Below the pieces are notes generated by a model. It was not told the origin of the DNA. It saw only the letters and a list, made by a program, of their open reading frames with translations, and did not search any database. Positions 1 to 11,355 of a stretch of 64,000 nucleotides of DNA are shown here, piece by piece. How positions within the stretch are numbered: the first letter of the stretch is position 1; each line of letters begins with the position of its first letter. The DNA comes from Hansfordia pulvinata (Eukaryota > Ascomycota > Sordariomycetes > Xylariales). The position numbers and the translations under genes are program-made. The stretch lies in assembly GCA_006538405.1 (NCBI GenBank), contig BJKQ01000004.1:1116001-1180000 (forward strand), written 5' to 3'.

Positions 1-885
1 GTTCTGGTAAATACCAGACGGCACCTGCCTACCTCATTAGAAGTGAGGTAGCTGATACCTAGCGGAAGGGGCGGCCAGCGAGTGAGTGCATGGACGACGA
101 GAGCCGCAGGCTGTCTCGCCCGTTGCCGTGTTTCAAGCGTGTTTGGCCGCCGCTACGAGGACCTCAATGAGCCAGCACCTGTCGGGTACCTGCACGCGAC
201 ACCGAACCGGGCTCTCGCAGGGACCTCCAGGTAGGAATCCACATGCACTTCCAGGCCCTACCGAAAGTACCTACCTCTTTATTAACCTCTTTACCTTCTG
301 TTCAGTACTTACCTATAAGACACCAGAAAGGTAGGTATCTGGACTGGATCTGGGTACCATGGAACTTGCGGGTTGGCTTACAGCAGGTTAGGTGGTTAGG
401 TATAGTCGAGGTAGTCTCATCAGTCGATTGAAGCTATCCTTCCCCTTCTTTCCTCTTCGCTCGGTTTCTGCACCGAGCCGCCCCCTGAGTGGATCGCGTC
501 GTGGATCGCGCCGTGGATCTCCGGGGCTCTCTGGACTCATAGCGCGAATTATTACTCGACACAAGCAGAGAGCACAAGAGGGATCAGGGGCCACAGGCGT
601 GACAGAGCAGTCCGCCCCCAGTCTCGAGCACCATCGATCCGCCCAATGCTCTACCTACCGTGTCTACTCGTACCTACCATCTACCAACAACGGAGAGATG
701 GGATGTCGTGCGTATCCGTCTGGCCGTGGTGCTTCGAAGTTGGTTATCGGGGCTGGCAGGAGCCAATCACCGTCCGCGAGGCGACCACAAGAGATGGACA
801 GCAACCAATCAGTGGCGTTGGCTCGTACATGGTGGATAGTGCGTCCCGTCCTACTGGTTCACACCTGCAATCGCCGAGATTGAAG

Positions 886-930
<45 letters not shown>

Positions 931-2134
931 ATACCTGTTCCCCCTCCCCAGGCCCCATCCCGGCCCCTCTATGCGACCACGGCTTTCCTTTCTAGCATTA
1001 CCCTCTGGACCTTTCACTAACTTAGACCCTCGTATCTGCTACTCGACTCCGGCGCAGCCCGAACCGCCTCAAGCCGCATCCGAGCCCGGCTGCCGTCGCC
1101 CGTCGGTGAGCGGCGGACGGACGTGGACGCCACTGCCGGTCAGGTTGTGGCGCCCGACTGTTGGGGACCACGGATACCCGTACCTAATTATTGATTGATC
1201 AATGACTGAGGCCCCGACTGGAGCCTTCACCGACATCCGCCTCCCGTTAGACGCACAAACGCATCAATCCCAACTGCTCGCCGAGGGGGGACTCACGGGT
1301 GCAGCGAATTGGAAGCTGCCGCCGTCATGTTGCCAACTACACCAAAATCACGCCACTGGCCCGGTCTGTCCAACAAGCGCCCGTGGCCCGTCGAGGCCCC
1401 CATCGTGGCGCATCTCGCCCATCCCAATACTCATCAACTCGCACGATACATGGAAATTGCTTCCGGCTCACTGCTGCATAAGGTACGAGTACTCACCCGG
1501 TGCGCACGGCTCGCGATCAGAATGAGGGTATAAATATCGGCAGTCGCTGTTCACCATAGCCACCGACGCGGCCCCGATCGTCCGTCTGCTGCCCAGCACG
1601 AGGATCCCGCCCCGACTACGCGTACCACCGGATCATCTCGTCAGAAGACTCAAATCGTCGCCGTCATAACCCGACTTCCATACACCCTCCAGGAAAACAC
1701 CGCGTCCGTGGCTCTGTCGCCCGTCCGGCCGTCACTCTCGCCCACGCGGCCGCGCCGACCCTTCCAATCAATGACATGTGAAGATACACGACGGGGGAGG
1801 GGGGAGCAGTGACCCCACCCCGCGGCGATTCCCCCCACCCACGCCCAGGTCCCGCCTCGACGCCTCACTGTCGACCGCCCCCAAGCATCCCAACGGCCCT
1901 CCACGTGCTGTCCCACAGCCCAGCTGAAGGACAGTACGGAGTGAGACGCAGAGGCGGACCTGAGCAAGGTTGACCAGGACGTCTCATGTCATGGCAAGGG
2001 GGCGATACGCGTACACGTACTCCGTAGTCACGGGTCAGACCCACGAATATGCCCAGCATCCACCCCTCAGCAGGCAGATGGCGGTGAGGCCATCCGCATC
2101 ACACCCCCAACCCCCCAAGCGAGCGCCGCTGGTT
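1..2134. other. Gene-free left end
   Basis: No open frame here has a recognisable domain or convincing codon use. The stretch holds a (CA)n microsatellite near 888-927 and several copies of the dispersed words described in the findings, for example TACTCGTA at about 666 and TACGAGTA at about 1484. The right part is the 3' flank of the minus-strand repeat-protein gene. Confidence 0.6.
888..927. repeat. (CA)20 microsatellite
   Basis: About twenty uninterrupted CA dinucleotides lie in the gene-free left end. The tract causes the Val-Cys and Thr-His runs seen in overlapping small open frames, so those frames are not genes. Confidence 0.97.
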
Positions 2135-3876
2135 TTAGTTGCCCAGCAGTTCCTTGACCAGGGCAAGCGGGTCGTCCTGCTGGCCTCCAGCTGCGCCGGC
2201 TTGCGGCGCGGCCGTAGCCGCCGGGTCGGCTGGCGCGGCGGGGGCAGCCCCGGCGTCTGCTCCGCTGTCTTGCCCTGCACCTCCAGCGGCCCCGCCTCCG
2301 AGGAGCTGTCGGATCTGTTGTTGTGGGTGCTCCTGTTAGATGAATGCACTCCTTGGTAGAGGTAGAATGTGATGGGAGGGAGAGGGGAAAGTCCGCCAAC
2401 AGGACTTACCGTGTCCAATAGGGACCCTGCCTGACCCGCATCGGCGCCGGTGCCCGCGCCAGCCCCAGCACCATCACCGGCGCCGGCGCCGGCGTTGCCT
2501 GTGTCCGCCCCGGCCCCATTGTCACCGGCGTCGGCATTGCCGGCATCAGCCTCTTTATTCTTGCCGGCTCCGGCTCCGGCTCCGGCATCGGCTCCAGCTC
2601 CAGCTCCAGCTCCAGTGTCGCCAGCGTCAGCGTTATTGTCGTTGCCAGCACCAGCTCCGGCATCGCCAGCGTCGGCCCCATCGCCAGCGTCGGCCCCATC
2701 GCCAGCGTCGGCGTTGCCGGCATCGGCCCCTTTGCCATTACCGGCCCCGGCTCCGTCAGCGTTGCCCGCGTCAGCATTTCCGGCATCAGCGTTACCGGCA
2801 TCAGCGTTGCCCGCGTCAGCATTTCCAGAATCAGCGTTACCGGCATCAGCGTTGCCGGCATCAGCGTTGCCGGCATCGGCCCCGTTGCCATTACCGGCCC
2901 CGGCTCCGTCAGCGTTGCCCGCGTCAGCATTTCCAGTATCAGCATTGCCATTGTCAGCATCAGCGTTGCCATTGTCAGCACCGGCTTCATCAGCGTTGCC
3001 AGCATCAGCATTTCCGGCATCAGCGTTGCCGGCACCAGCTCCGGCTTTATCAGCGTTGCCATTATCAGCGTTGCCAGCATCGGCGTTGCCGGCATCGGCC
3101 CCGGCGTCACCCGCTCCGGCGTTGGCCGTGCCATTGGTAGCAGCACCCCCAGCTCCGGCTCCGGCTCCGGCTTCCGCTCCAGCGCCATCGCCAGCGCCAG
3201 CGCCAGCCCCGTTTCCCTGGTCGGCGTCCTTGTTCTTCTTCTTCGCGGAAAAGCCGTGCCGGCGGCGGACCTCGCCGGCAGAGGCGGCCGCCGTGCCGTT
3301 GGTCACTCCGCCGTTGTTGTTGTTATTGTCGTTGTTGTTGTTGCTGCTGCTGTTCTTCTTCCGCTTAGCGGAGAAGAAGCCGTTCTGGTTCTGGCTGGCG
3401 TTGTTGGAGGAAGCAGCCGAGGCGGTGCCGTTCGTGGCGGCCCCGCCGGCCTGTGCTCCTTTCCTGTTTCGCCTGGGCCTTCGCCCTTCTAGGCCGCCGC
3501 TCTCGCCCTGTTGCCTCGTCAGTTTCTCGATTCGTAGCACGGGTCGTGTTTTTCCCATTCTGCTTTTGAAAGAGGAGGAGGGGTGAAAGGGGAGACCCGA
3601 GAGCTGCTCCCACTCACATGCATGGCTCGGGCAGCGTTTTCGCCGCCGCGGATATCTAGGGCTTTGCTCCCCTCTGGTGTCAGCGCGTCGCAGTATATGG
3701 CACACGAGCGTTGTGATGAGATTTCAAGAAAGGCAGACGTGCACCGCGTATCTTGCGTACATACCTTGGTTATGGGCGCGGACGGTGATGTCTGGCAGGC
3801 CGTGGAGGGCTGGAATCGCCGCGACGGACGAGCTGGTGGCCGCCAGGGCCAGCAGGATGGCGCCGAGGTTCTTCAT
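2135..3876 (-). CDS. Secreted Ala/Gly/Asn/Asp repeat protein
   Basis: I do not recognise a family. The model has four exons: 3876-3765, 3673-3618, 3507-2410 and 2332-2135, giving 487 residues. Intron donors are GTATGT, GTGAGT and GTAAGT; the last acceptor follows a CTAAC branch site. Residues 1-20 form a clear signal peptide (MKNLGAILLALAATSSSVAA). A basic segment follows (RRPRRNRK), then two related boxes, NGFFSAKRKK and HGFSAKKKNK, each near a TNGTA motif. Next comes a long acidic array of about 20 GNAD units in AGNAD/NGNAD pentads mixed with GAGAG stretches. The C-terminus ends in an amphipathic DDPLALVKELLGN. No cysteines or transmembrane helix are seen in the mature part. It is probably secreted or wall-associated, but the role is unknown. 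The signal peptide, splice sites and frame agree well; the exon 2 borders are the least certain part. Confidence 0.8.
2440..3200 (-). repeat. Coding tandem array of GNAD-type units
   Basis: Imperfect 15-nt units encode A-G-N-A-D and variants. The copies 2732-2781 and 2885-2934 are identical over 50 nt and lie exactly 153 nt (51 codons) apart, which shows a recent in-frame duplication of a higher-order unit. Because the units are multiples of three and lack stops, other frames also stay open across the array. Confidence 0.9.
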
Positions 3877-6292
3877 GGCTGCGGCGGCGACGGGAAAGGG
3901 GGGTGGTCGGGGTTGAGAAGAGCGCAGCTTTGAGGGTGGTCAGCTTCCTGATTGGTCTTGTTGTTCTTTCTTCATGATGCTGAGATAAGGAGCCGAGGCG
4001 GGCTTAGGTAACCTACCTCTTCAGTTACCTGCGGTGGGGAATAGGACAGAAAGGGCGATGGCAAGCAGCGAACCACGATGAAGCCTGCGTCGTCAGTTGA
4101 AGAATATCACGTCGGAATTCACGGCACGGCACGGAACGCGCGGCATTTATGGGAGAAGGGGGAGGTGCCAAGTTCATCATCGCATGATGCTTCATCGACG
4201 CCCTCAAGGGGGGGCATCACAGGTCAGGGGGTCGGGTGCTGGCGTTTCCTGCCGCCCAGAAAGGCACGACAATGGCAGCGAAGCTGGCGTGATCGCAGCA
4301 TCGCGTTGGCCACAGCCGAGAACACTCAAACCTGAGTGGTTTCGAGGCCGCCTCGGCTCGCTACTTGGCTGCGGTATGTCGTCTTGACGATCGCATCGGA
4401 GAGCGCGCATCCGAGAACTCGAGACGGCCAAGTAAAGAGCCGCCAGCAGCGAGACAGCGTCTCTTCAGCAAAATCTGGGGAGCTAACTTAGACTGGCGAC
4501 GGGGATATTCTCCAGAAATGCCTATTTTTAGGGGCTACATGACAGGAGTTGGCGTTGCTGTTGGCCAGCAGCATTACACACTGCGTAGGGTGCGTGTAGG
4601 TACCGGAGCCGAGCTGGCCATGCGGCTCATCCTGGCCGGGGTCTGAGATCGCTCTGCGCTTCTGGAACCACGGCAGGAGACTGCCCGCATTCTGCAAAGG
4701 GCGTGCCGGGCAGGGGTTGCAAGGGTTTAGTGTAGCCGGGTCACAAGCGAGAGCCGCTGGCGAGGTAACAGAATCACTGCGTACGAGTACAATTCATCAG
4801 TCGAACCAGGAGCACACGGGGATGTAACACTGCACTGCGAGTGCCTACGAGCACGGGTGGGATAATACAGCACTCCGTAAGGGGCTGCGGTCGTTGCAGC
4901 AAGGATGTCGAGACGGCACTTGGAACAGCAATAGCGTGGGACCAACCACATCGTCGGCCAGCAACACAATAACCAACTCTGTAGTAGCTTGCATAAACGT
5001 AGGTAGGTATGTAGCTGGTCTTTTGACCGGAAGTGTATCATCAGAAGCCCCGATCATCACGAGACTTGAAGAGGAGAACATTGACCTGGGACCGGAGTAT
5101 ACCTACCCGTTAAGTACAAATTTACCTAACCTGGAGGGGCTTGCAACGCTTGGTGAACCCCCCGCCCCAATGTGCACACTCTTCACGAGTACTCACATGC
5201 CATCGCGAGCCTTACTAACGCAAGCGATGAATCTACTTGTCGTGTCCTATGAATGACTCGACGAGGTGGTACCTGCTCGCCCCATGTCTCCGCAAGTTGA
5301 TGGCATGGCAGACGAGTTGCTGAGGTTGTCAAGATCGCTGCCGTTCGCCGTGCTGGGCCGACGGAATACTCGTCCGCCATCCAGGTACCCGGCCGGGAGA
5401 GCCGCCAGCGTACCTTTTCTCCTACTAGGCTGCAGAATAATACCTGCTCGTGGAAGCATGACAGGTGCCCATGGTACCCCCCTGTCGGGTGACAGGAGCT
5501 TCGAAATGGATCGGCTGTGATAGGCTGACCTGGGCCGGACGGGTATGCGTTGACCAATGAGAGAGCTATGTACCCCCCACACTCCCCACTGCTACTGCTG
5601 TGATGGATGTCGGCTTCAGACGGCAGAAGATGCCCTGAATGATTTTCCCTCGAGCCCTGCAGGGCTCCAGCTGTGATCCATGGAACCCGGACCTCGGCGA
5701 GCGCTCTCAACGGACCACCTACAGTGCGTCTACAGTGGTGTGGCCGCTACGGGGCCCGCCACGACCAGTGGACGGTGTGCCCTGGAGCGCACCAGCCTCG
5801 CTGGGGCGGCAATTGGCGGCCACCTGCGCAAACCGCCGGCGCTGCTGGCGCTTTCACGAGCTGGTGCTGGCGCCTCGGAATTTGATGTCATGGACCTGCC
5901 CTGCCCTACGTAGTAGGTGGTTTCGGCTTTCTTCGTCCATCCCACCGCCGCTTGGCCAAGTCATGAAGCTGCTTTACCCGGGCATGGCACGCCAATGACA
6001 AGCGCTCCCCCGAAACCCTGGCTACCTCCTACATAGACTTTGTTCCTTGAGCCATCCCTCGTCTGGCCCAGGTTTCTCGTCGTGACACCCACCACCCACC
6101 GGGCTGTCTTTTTTTTCTCCCCTCCATCCCCATCCTCGACGGCGCCCCGTCCGCCGCCCTCCACCTCGGCCGCCCTCTCGACCCCCGTCGCGTGTCCCGC
6201 ATCCCGCCTGCCCCGGTCGCCCCCGCCCACTCGACCTTTTGACACCCTGTCAGCTTGCTCCGTCCGGCTGCCTCAGCCACGAAATCGCCAGC
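3877..6292. other. Divergent intergenic region
   Basis: This 2.4-kb stretch separates the minus-strand repeat-protein gene from the plus-strand ETF-QO gene, so it should hold both promoters. I see no credible gene. It carries scattered TACGAGTA and TAGGTAGG words (about 4781 and 5000). The last 200 bases before the ETF-QO start are pyrimidine-rich, as is common upstream of fungal genes. Confidence 0.55.
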
Positions 6293-8421
6293 ATGCCGCG
6301 CCCCTCCACCCTCCAGTCCCTCGCCCGGCAGGGCTCCGCCCTCACTCCCTCGACTTCGGCGCGTGTCGCATCCAGGATACCTCGTGGCTCCTGCTCGCCT
6401 GCCTTGCTCTCAGTCACTTCTCCGAGACCATCTTCTTCGCTCTCCTGCGCCCGCCGCGGCGCCCCTGCTGCCTCTATCACGCTTCCGCTCTCGACGCCCA
6501 TTGCTCGCTCTTTTACCACCACCCGGCCCCGGCGCAACGACGATGGGGCGTTCGATCCAAACTCTGTCGACCGCGAAAGCGACCAGGTCGATGTGTGCAT
6601 CATTGGAGGTGGTAAGTCTTGCCCCAATTCGACTTTCACACGCACCGGCGGCTCCTGTACATGTTGCTTCCAAGCCCCCGCGCCATAAGCAACACGCTGT
6701 TTCTTCAGATCGGTCTCTAGGTAGTTAACAATGCTTCTCCCAGGTCCCGCTGGTCTGAGTGCTGCCATTCGCCTCAAGCAATTGGCCAATGAGGCTGGCA
6801 ACGAGGACTTCCGGGTTCTTTTGCTTGAAAAGGCCGGCGAGATAGGCGCCCACATTCTCTCTGGCGCCGTCATCCAGCCCACCGCCATCGACGAGCTGTT
6901 CCCCGACTGGCTGGACGAGTCCAACGAGAACCGTTTCGAATATGCCACCCCGGCCGCTGGCGACAAGATGAGGTTTCTGACCCAATCCTCCGCCATTCCC
7001 ATCCCCACCCCGCCCCAGATGAACAACCACGGCAACTACATTGTTAGTCTCAACCAGTTCACAAAGTGGCTGGGTGAGCGCGCTGAGGAGGTCGGCGTTG
7101 AAGTCTACCCCGGATTTGCCGCTGCTGAAGTCCTCTACAACCCCGACGGTTCTGTTCAGGGTGTCGCCACCAACGACCTCGGCATAGGCCGCGACGGCCA
7201 GCCCAAGGACAGTTTCGAGCGCGGCATGGAGTTCCACGCGCGAGTCACGATGTTTGCGGAGGGGTGCCACGGCAACCTTACCAAGCAGGTTATCAACAAA
7301 TTCGACCTCAGGCGTGACAGCCAACACCAAACCTACGCGCTCGGCGTCAAGGAGGTCTGGGAGATCCAGCCCGAAAAGTTCAACAAGGGCGAGGTGGTCC
7401 ACTCTCTTGGCTATCCGCTGCCCAAGGACACCTACGGCGGCGGCTGGATGTACCATTTCGGGGACAACCTTGTTAGTATCGGTCTAGTCACAGCTCTGGA
7501 CTACCCCAATCCATGGATGTCCCCCTACGGCGAGTTCCAGAAGATGAAGCAGCATCCCCTCTACAAGGCGACACTGGAGGGCGGCAAGTGTATCTCATAC
7601 GGCGCGCGAGCTTTGGTCGAAGGCGGCTTCCAGTCCATTCCCAAGGTTGCGTTTCCCGGCGGCGCTCTGATAGGCGATTCTGCTGGGTTTGTCAATGTGC
7701 CCAAGGTCAAAGGAACCCACAACGCCATGAAGTCAGGCATGATTGCGGCAGAATCGGCGTGGGGTGCGCTCAGCAGCGAAAGCGAAGGATCAGTCTTCCT
7801 CTATGGCTACGAGGAAGCCCTGAGGAAGTCGAGCATCTGGAAAGAGTTGAAGGAAGTCCGCAACATTCGTCCCTCTTTCCACAACCCTCTTGGCGTCTAT
7901 GGAGGCGTCATGTACTCGGGTATCGAGGCCTATCTCCTCAAGGGTCGGGTCCCGTGGACGTTGAAGCACAAGGTGAAGGACCACGAAGCGACCAAGCAGG
8001 CAGACCAGTCGCCCAAGATCGAATACCCCAAGCCGGATGGTCAGATCAGCTTCGACATTCTCACCAGCGTCTCTCGGACGGGCACGAACCACGAGGAAGA
8101 CCAGCCTGTCCATCTCCAGGTCAAGGATTGGGATGCGCACACGATGAAAACCTTCCCAGGGTACAAAGGGCTTGAAAACCGATTCTGCCCTGCCGGTGTC
8201 TACGAGTACGTGGAAGACGAGTCGAAGCCCCTGGGGGTGCGATTCCAGATCAACTCGCAAAAGTAAGTGCCACCAATGCATGTCCGACGTGCCACGAGAT
8301 CGATGCTGACGCCGTGCCCAGCTGTATCCACTGCAAGACCTGTGACATCAAAGCTCCCCATCAGGACATCAACTGGGCTGTGCCCCAAGGTGGCGAAGGA
8401 CCCAAATACTACATGACATAA
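6293..8421 (+). CDS. CIR2: Electron transfer flavoprotein-ubiquinone oxidoreductase
   Basis: This mitochondrial inner-membrane enzyme passes electrons from ETF, which is reduced by acyl-CoA and amino-acid dehydrogenases, to ubiquinone. Exons are 6293-6611, 6744-8262 and 8322-8421, giving 645 residues, normal for the family. The first intron falls inside the FAD-binding loop; splicing restores [12 protein letters not shown]. The N-terminal 80 residues are rich in Arg, Ser and Ala and lack acidic residues, as in a mitochondrial presequence. The middle carries the conserved ETF-QO core (for example [18 protein letters not shown] and [15 protein letters not shown]). The C-terminus holds the 4Fe-4S ferredoxin-like segment, with FCPAGVYEY followed by [11 protein letters not shown]; the last motif is completed across the third exon junction. 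The ATG at 6293 is chosen because it begins the presequence directly. Confidence 0.97.
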
Positions 8422-9186
8422 GTCAAATGCTGAACTCTTGTTGCCTGAAGTGTGGATATGAATGCTCGGTCGTTTCAACCTGTACCGAAGCAAGTTAAAT
8501 CTCATGTTCAGAGCTTGCATGGCACAGTCTGCCCTGGGCTGCAGGACACTGCGTGTACATATCAAAGCCTAGAATCTATCTGTACATAAATAGGGATTCG
8601 AAAAGCTGCCCTGCAGCGTCTTCGCAAACCAAGCATTTTGACTGCCAAATTCTGTGGTTGAAATATGAATATGATATCTCTTCCCATCAGGTGGAATGAT
8701 TTTATGTCGAGGTACTGTCCAATTCACTTGTAGGTGTGCTTTATCTAAGGTAGACCCGGATTACCCGCGTACATAGGTTCATATCATTGAAGGCATAAGG
8801 ACTACACTTACCGCCCCTAACATCACCTGGTCCTTGGATCAGTCACCGTGTCTTCGCGAAGGAGGATCCATTGGACGTGACGTCGGAGTTGACTGCGGAG
8901 CACTCGCAATTCGACGGATCGGGTGCGCCTGGGGCCCAAGAGGGAAGGAGCAATCGTGCGCCCCCGTATTAGTCAGTAGGCGCGCGGCACTCGGAGTTCC
9001 GGGCACACGCCAACCTTCAGCCTCCGCCTCACCAGCTACACCCTTACACCAACGGCTCTGACATCTTTCGTTCGCGGACCCTGGCGTGCATAATGATTCA
9101 ATGCTCTCCTGAGGAACAGACTGGCCGAAACCCATATTCATCCGACCAATCACTCCTCAATTGCCCGTCCCGCGCCACTGGCCGGC
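8422..9186. other. ETF-QO 3' flank and regulator promoter
   Basis: No gene is seen. The left part is AT-richer 3' flank of ETF-QO. The right part leads into the zinc-finger regulator on the same strand. Confidence 0.55.
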
Positions 9187-11355
9187 ATGTCCAGCCCCGA
9201 GCAAGCCGCGCAGTCGTGCCGCCTCTGCCGGAAGACCTTCAGCCAAAGTAAGTGCCGCCGCGCAGACAATATACACCATCAACGAATCATGATCACTCGT
9301 CCACCGAGCTCACATCTGGAATCACAGAGTCATCTCTCGTCCGGCACGCCAAGAGATGCACCCTAGAGCCGAGGCCGAGCGTGCGGCAGAAAGCCTGCCG
9401 GGCCTGCACCGCCGCCAAGGTGCGCTGCGACACGCGCAGGCCCGAGTGCGGCAAGTGTGCATCGCGCGGAGTCGACTGTGTCTACGCGACGGCAGCGAAG
9501 GCGACTCGCCGCGAGGATGACGAGAGGTCCGGGCGGGATGGAGGTGGTCATTCTTCTCGTAACGACGAGACGACCCCCGCGGCTGCTGGCACCGGCTCTT
9601 TCCCTTCAGGGGCTCCGATCAGTCCCCTCGACGGCGGAATGGAGATACACACAGATACCATGGCCCCATCTTCCTTGTCCAACTGCCCCCTGGCCGCCGC
9701 CGTGGCATCGCAGGTCGGCGCCCAGGCGCAGTACCCCACCCCTGGTTCTGGCGGCGGTGGGGAGGAGCAACAGCAACAGCAACAGCAGCAGCACACTCCA
9801 GCCATGGACTTTGAATTGGCCGAAGGTGGTTTCGGCCTTGGCTGCAGCTATGATGACGCAGACACGGCGCAGCTCGTCGCCAGGGCCCTTGACCTCGAGC
9901 CCCCATTCAACACCGAGCTGGGTAGCGGGGCCGAGGCGGCGCGTCAAGAGGCGAGGCGACATTCTCCGAGTATCCCATGCCCACCGCATCATCAGGGACG
10001 GAAGCGGCAGGCTTCAGCTCGTGGGAGCTGCCTTCGGCGCTTCCCGCTGCGCGGGACCGTGGCGGGCCGGACGAGGATGCGGGAACGGCCGCGTTGGTAC
10101 AGCACTCCCGCCAGTCGCTGCAACGCGTGTTCCGGTCGTGGCCCCGCGCTCTAGCCAAGGAGCTCCAGCTGCCGCCCATCATCCATCACTCGCAGCTGCT
10201 GTGCGGCGGCAGCAGGCAGCAGCCTCCGCGGATTCTGGCTAACTGCATCGCCCTGTGCAAGATGTGGGTGGGCCAGCATCAGAGCACCTCGACTTGCCTG
10301 GTCCGGGCGGCCGTCAAAGAGGAGTCGGGGAATATTTTCAGCAACGTGAGTCTCTCGCCCTTTCATTTTTCCCGTATCTTTTGCCGCTCCCTCTCATTCT
10401 TCTTTGGCTCGGGTTTGGTCTTTTTATCTGTAGTTTCTACGTATCCTCAGCGAGGGGCACGGGCGCAAAAGAAGAAACGACAAGTCCATTCAGAACGCAC
10501 ACTTACTAACCGACCTTGGCCATTTACTCCCCTTCGCGAAGCAAACAGTATCTCACATTCGACGCGCCTGAGCTTCTCGCAGCCATACAGGCTCTGACGC
10601 TGTACACGGTTCTGTTCCTGTTCCCACAAAGCGGCAGCAGAGGCGAAGACAAAGAGCCCGAGGACCTGCCACGGCCCGTGTGCGATGACTTCTTCGAGCG
10701 CCTGCAAGACGTAACGTCGCACGTACTGTCGACGGGGATGCTGCTGCGCGAGGAGTCGGCGCATGAACGGCCCCCTTGGCCTGTTTGGGCGCACATCGAG
10801 GCCAAGCGCCGAACCGTCCTCGCCCTCTATTACTTGCACTGGTCACAGAGAGGGAGAGGGGAGGTGGCTGCTTGGCAGGGGAGGTGGTTTCGTTGCGCGA
10901 CCATCTCACACATGCGCGCCCCGGGGCCCAGGTTTCTTTGGCAAGCTGTAGACGGGGGCCCCACGTGGCGCTCTCTCTACAACAAGTGGCTAGCCCAGTG
11001 GGAGGGACGCGAACTTGTTCAGTCCGACTTTCGTTCTGTCGCCCCTGGTCCCTCGATGCACCCCCGCCTCGAGATGTGGCTTGAGGACGCCGACGAGTTT
11101 GGCATGCTTATCTTCTCTACCAGTAAGCTGACCCCCTCCTTCTCCCTCCCATTCGTCTTCTGTTTCCCATGACTATTGCCCCATCTCAAGCCTGTCTCGG
11201 ACGCTATTCGTCGATCCTTCTCAATGTTTCTCAAAGCTGTGTCTGCTTCGCCCTATGCTATTCGCTCAGCTGACTTTGGCTAACTTTATCTGCCAGTTAA
11301 TGCCATTGGCATCCCGCCAAACAAGGACACCCGCATGTCAGGCTGCGCGGGCTGA
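9187..11355 (+). CDS. C2H2-type plus Zn2Cys6 transcription factor (one-base frameshift)
   Basis: This is a probable nuclear transcription regulator. Exons are 9187-9247, 9328-10345, 10549-11122 and 11297-11355. Exon 1 encodes the first half of a finger (CRLCRKTFSQ); exon 2 completes it (SLVRHAKRC), so the finger is C2HC. It is followed directly by a Zn2Cys6 cluster, CRACTAAKVRC...CGKC...C. A poly-Gln run is encoded near 9767-9793. The later part resembles the fungal-specific middle domain, with PRILANCIALCKMW, DAPELLAAIQALTLY and RLEMWLEDADEFGM. The frame breaks between about 9924 and 9965: the upstream frame runs to a stop at 10154, while the conserved sequence continues one frame back. Adding one base, most simply in the GGGG at 9927-9930, gives 570 residues with all exon phases agreeing. 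No target genes can be inferred. Confidence 0.85.
9767..9793 (+). repeat. CAA/CAG poly-glutamine tract
   Basis: Nine consecutive CAA/CAG codons in the regulator encode a short poly-Gln stretch between the DNA-binding and middle domains. Such tracts often vary in length between strains. Confidence 0.85.

Noticed and set aside
2440..3200. CRISPR-like or RTX/pentapeptide repeat array
   Set aside because: The units are contiguous coding repeats without spacers, and A-G-N-A-D fits neither the GGxGxDxux RTX pattern nor the pentapeptide pattern with a central Leu or Phe.
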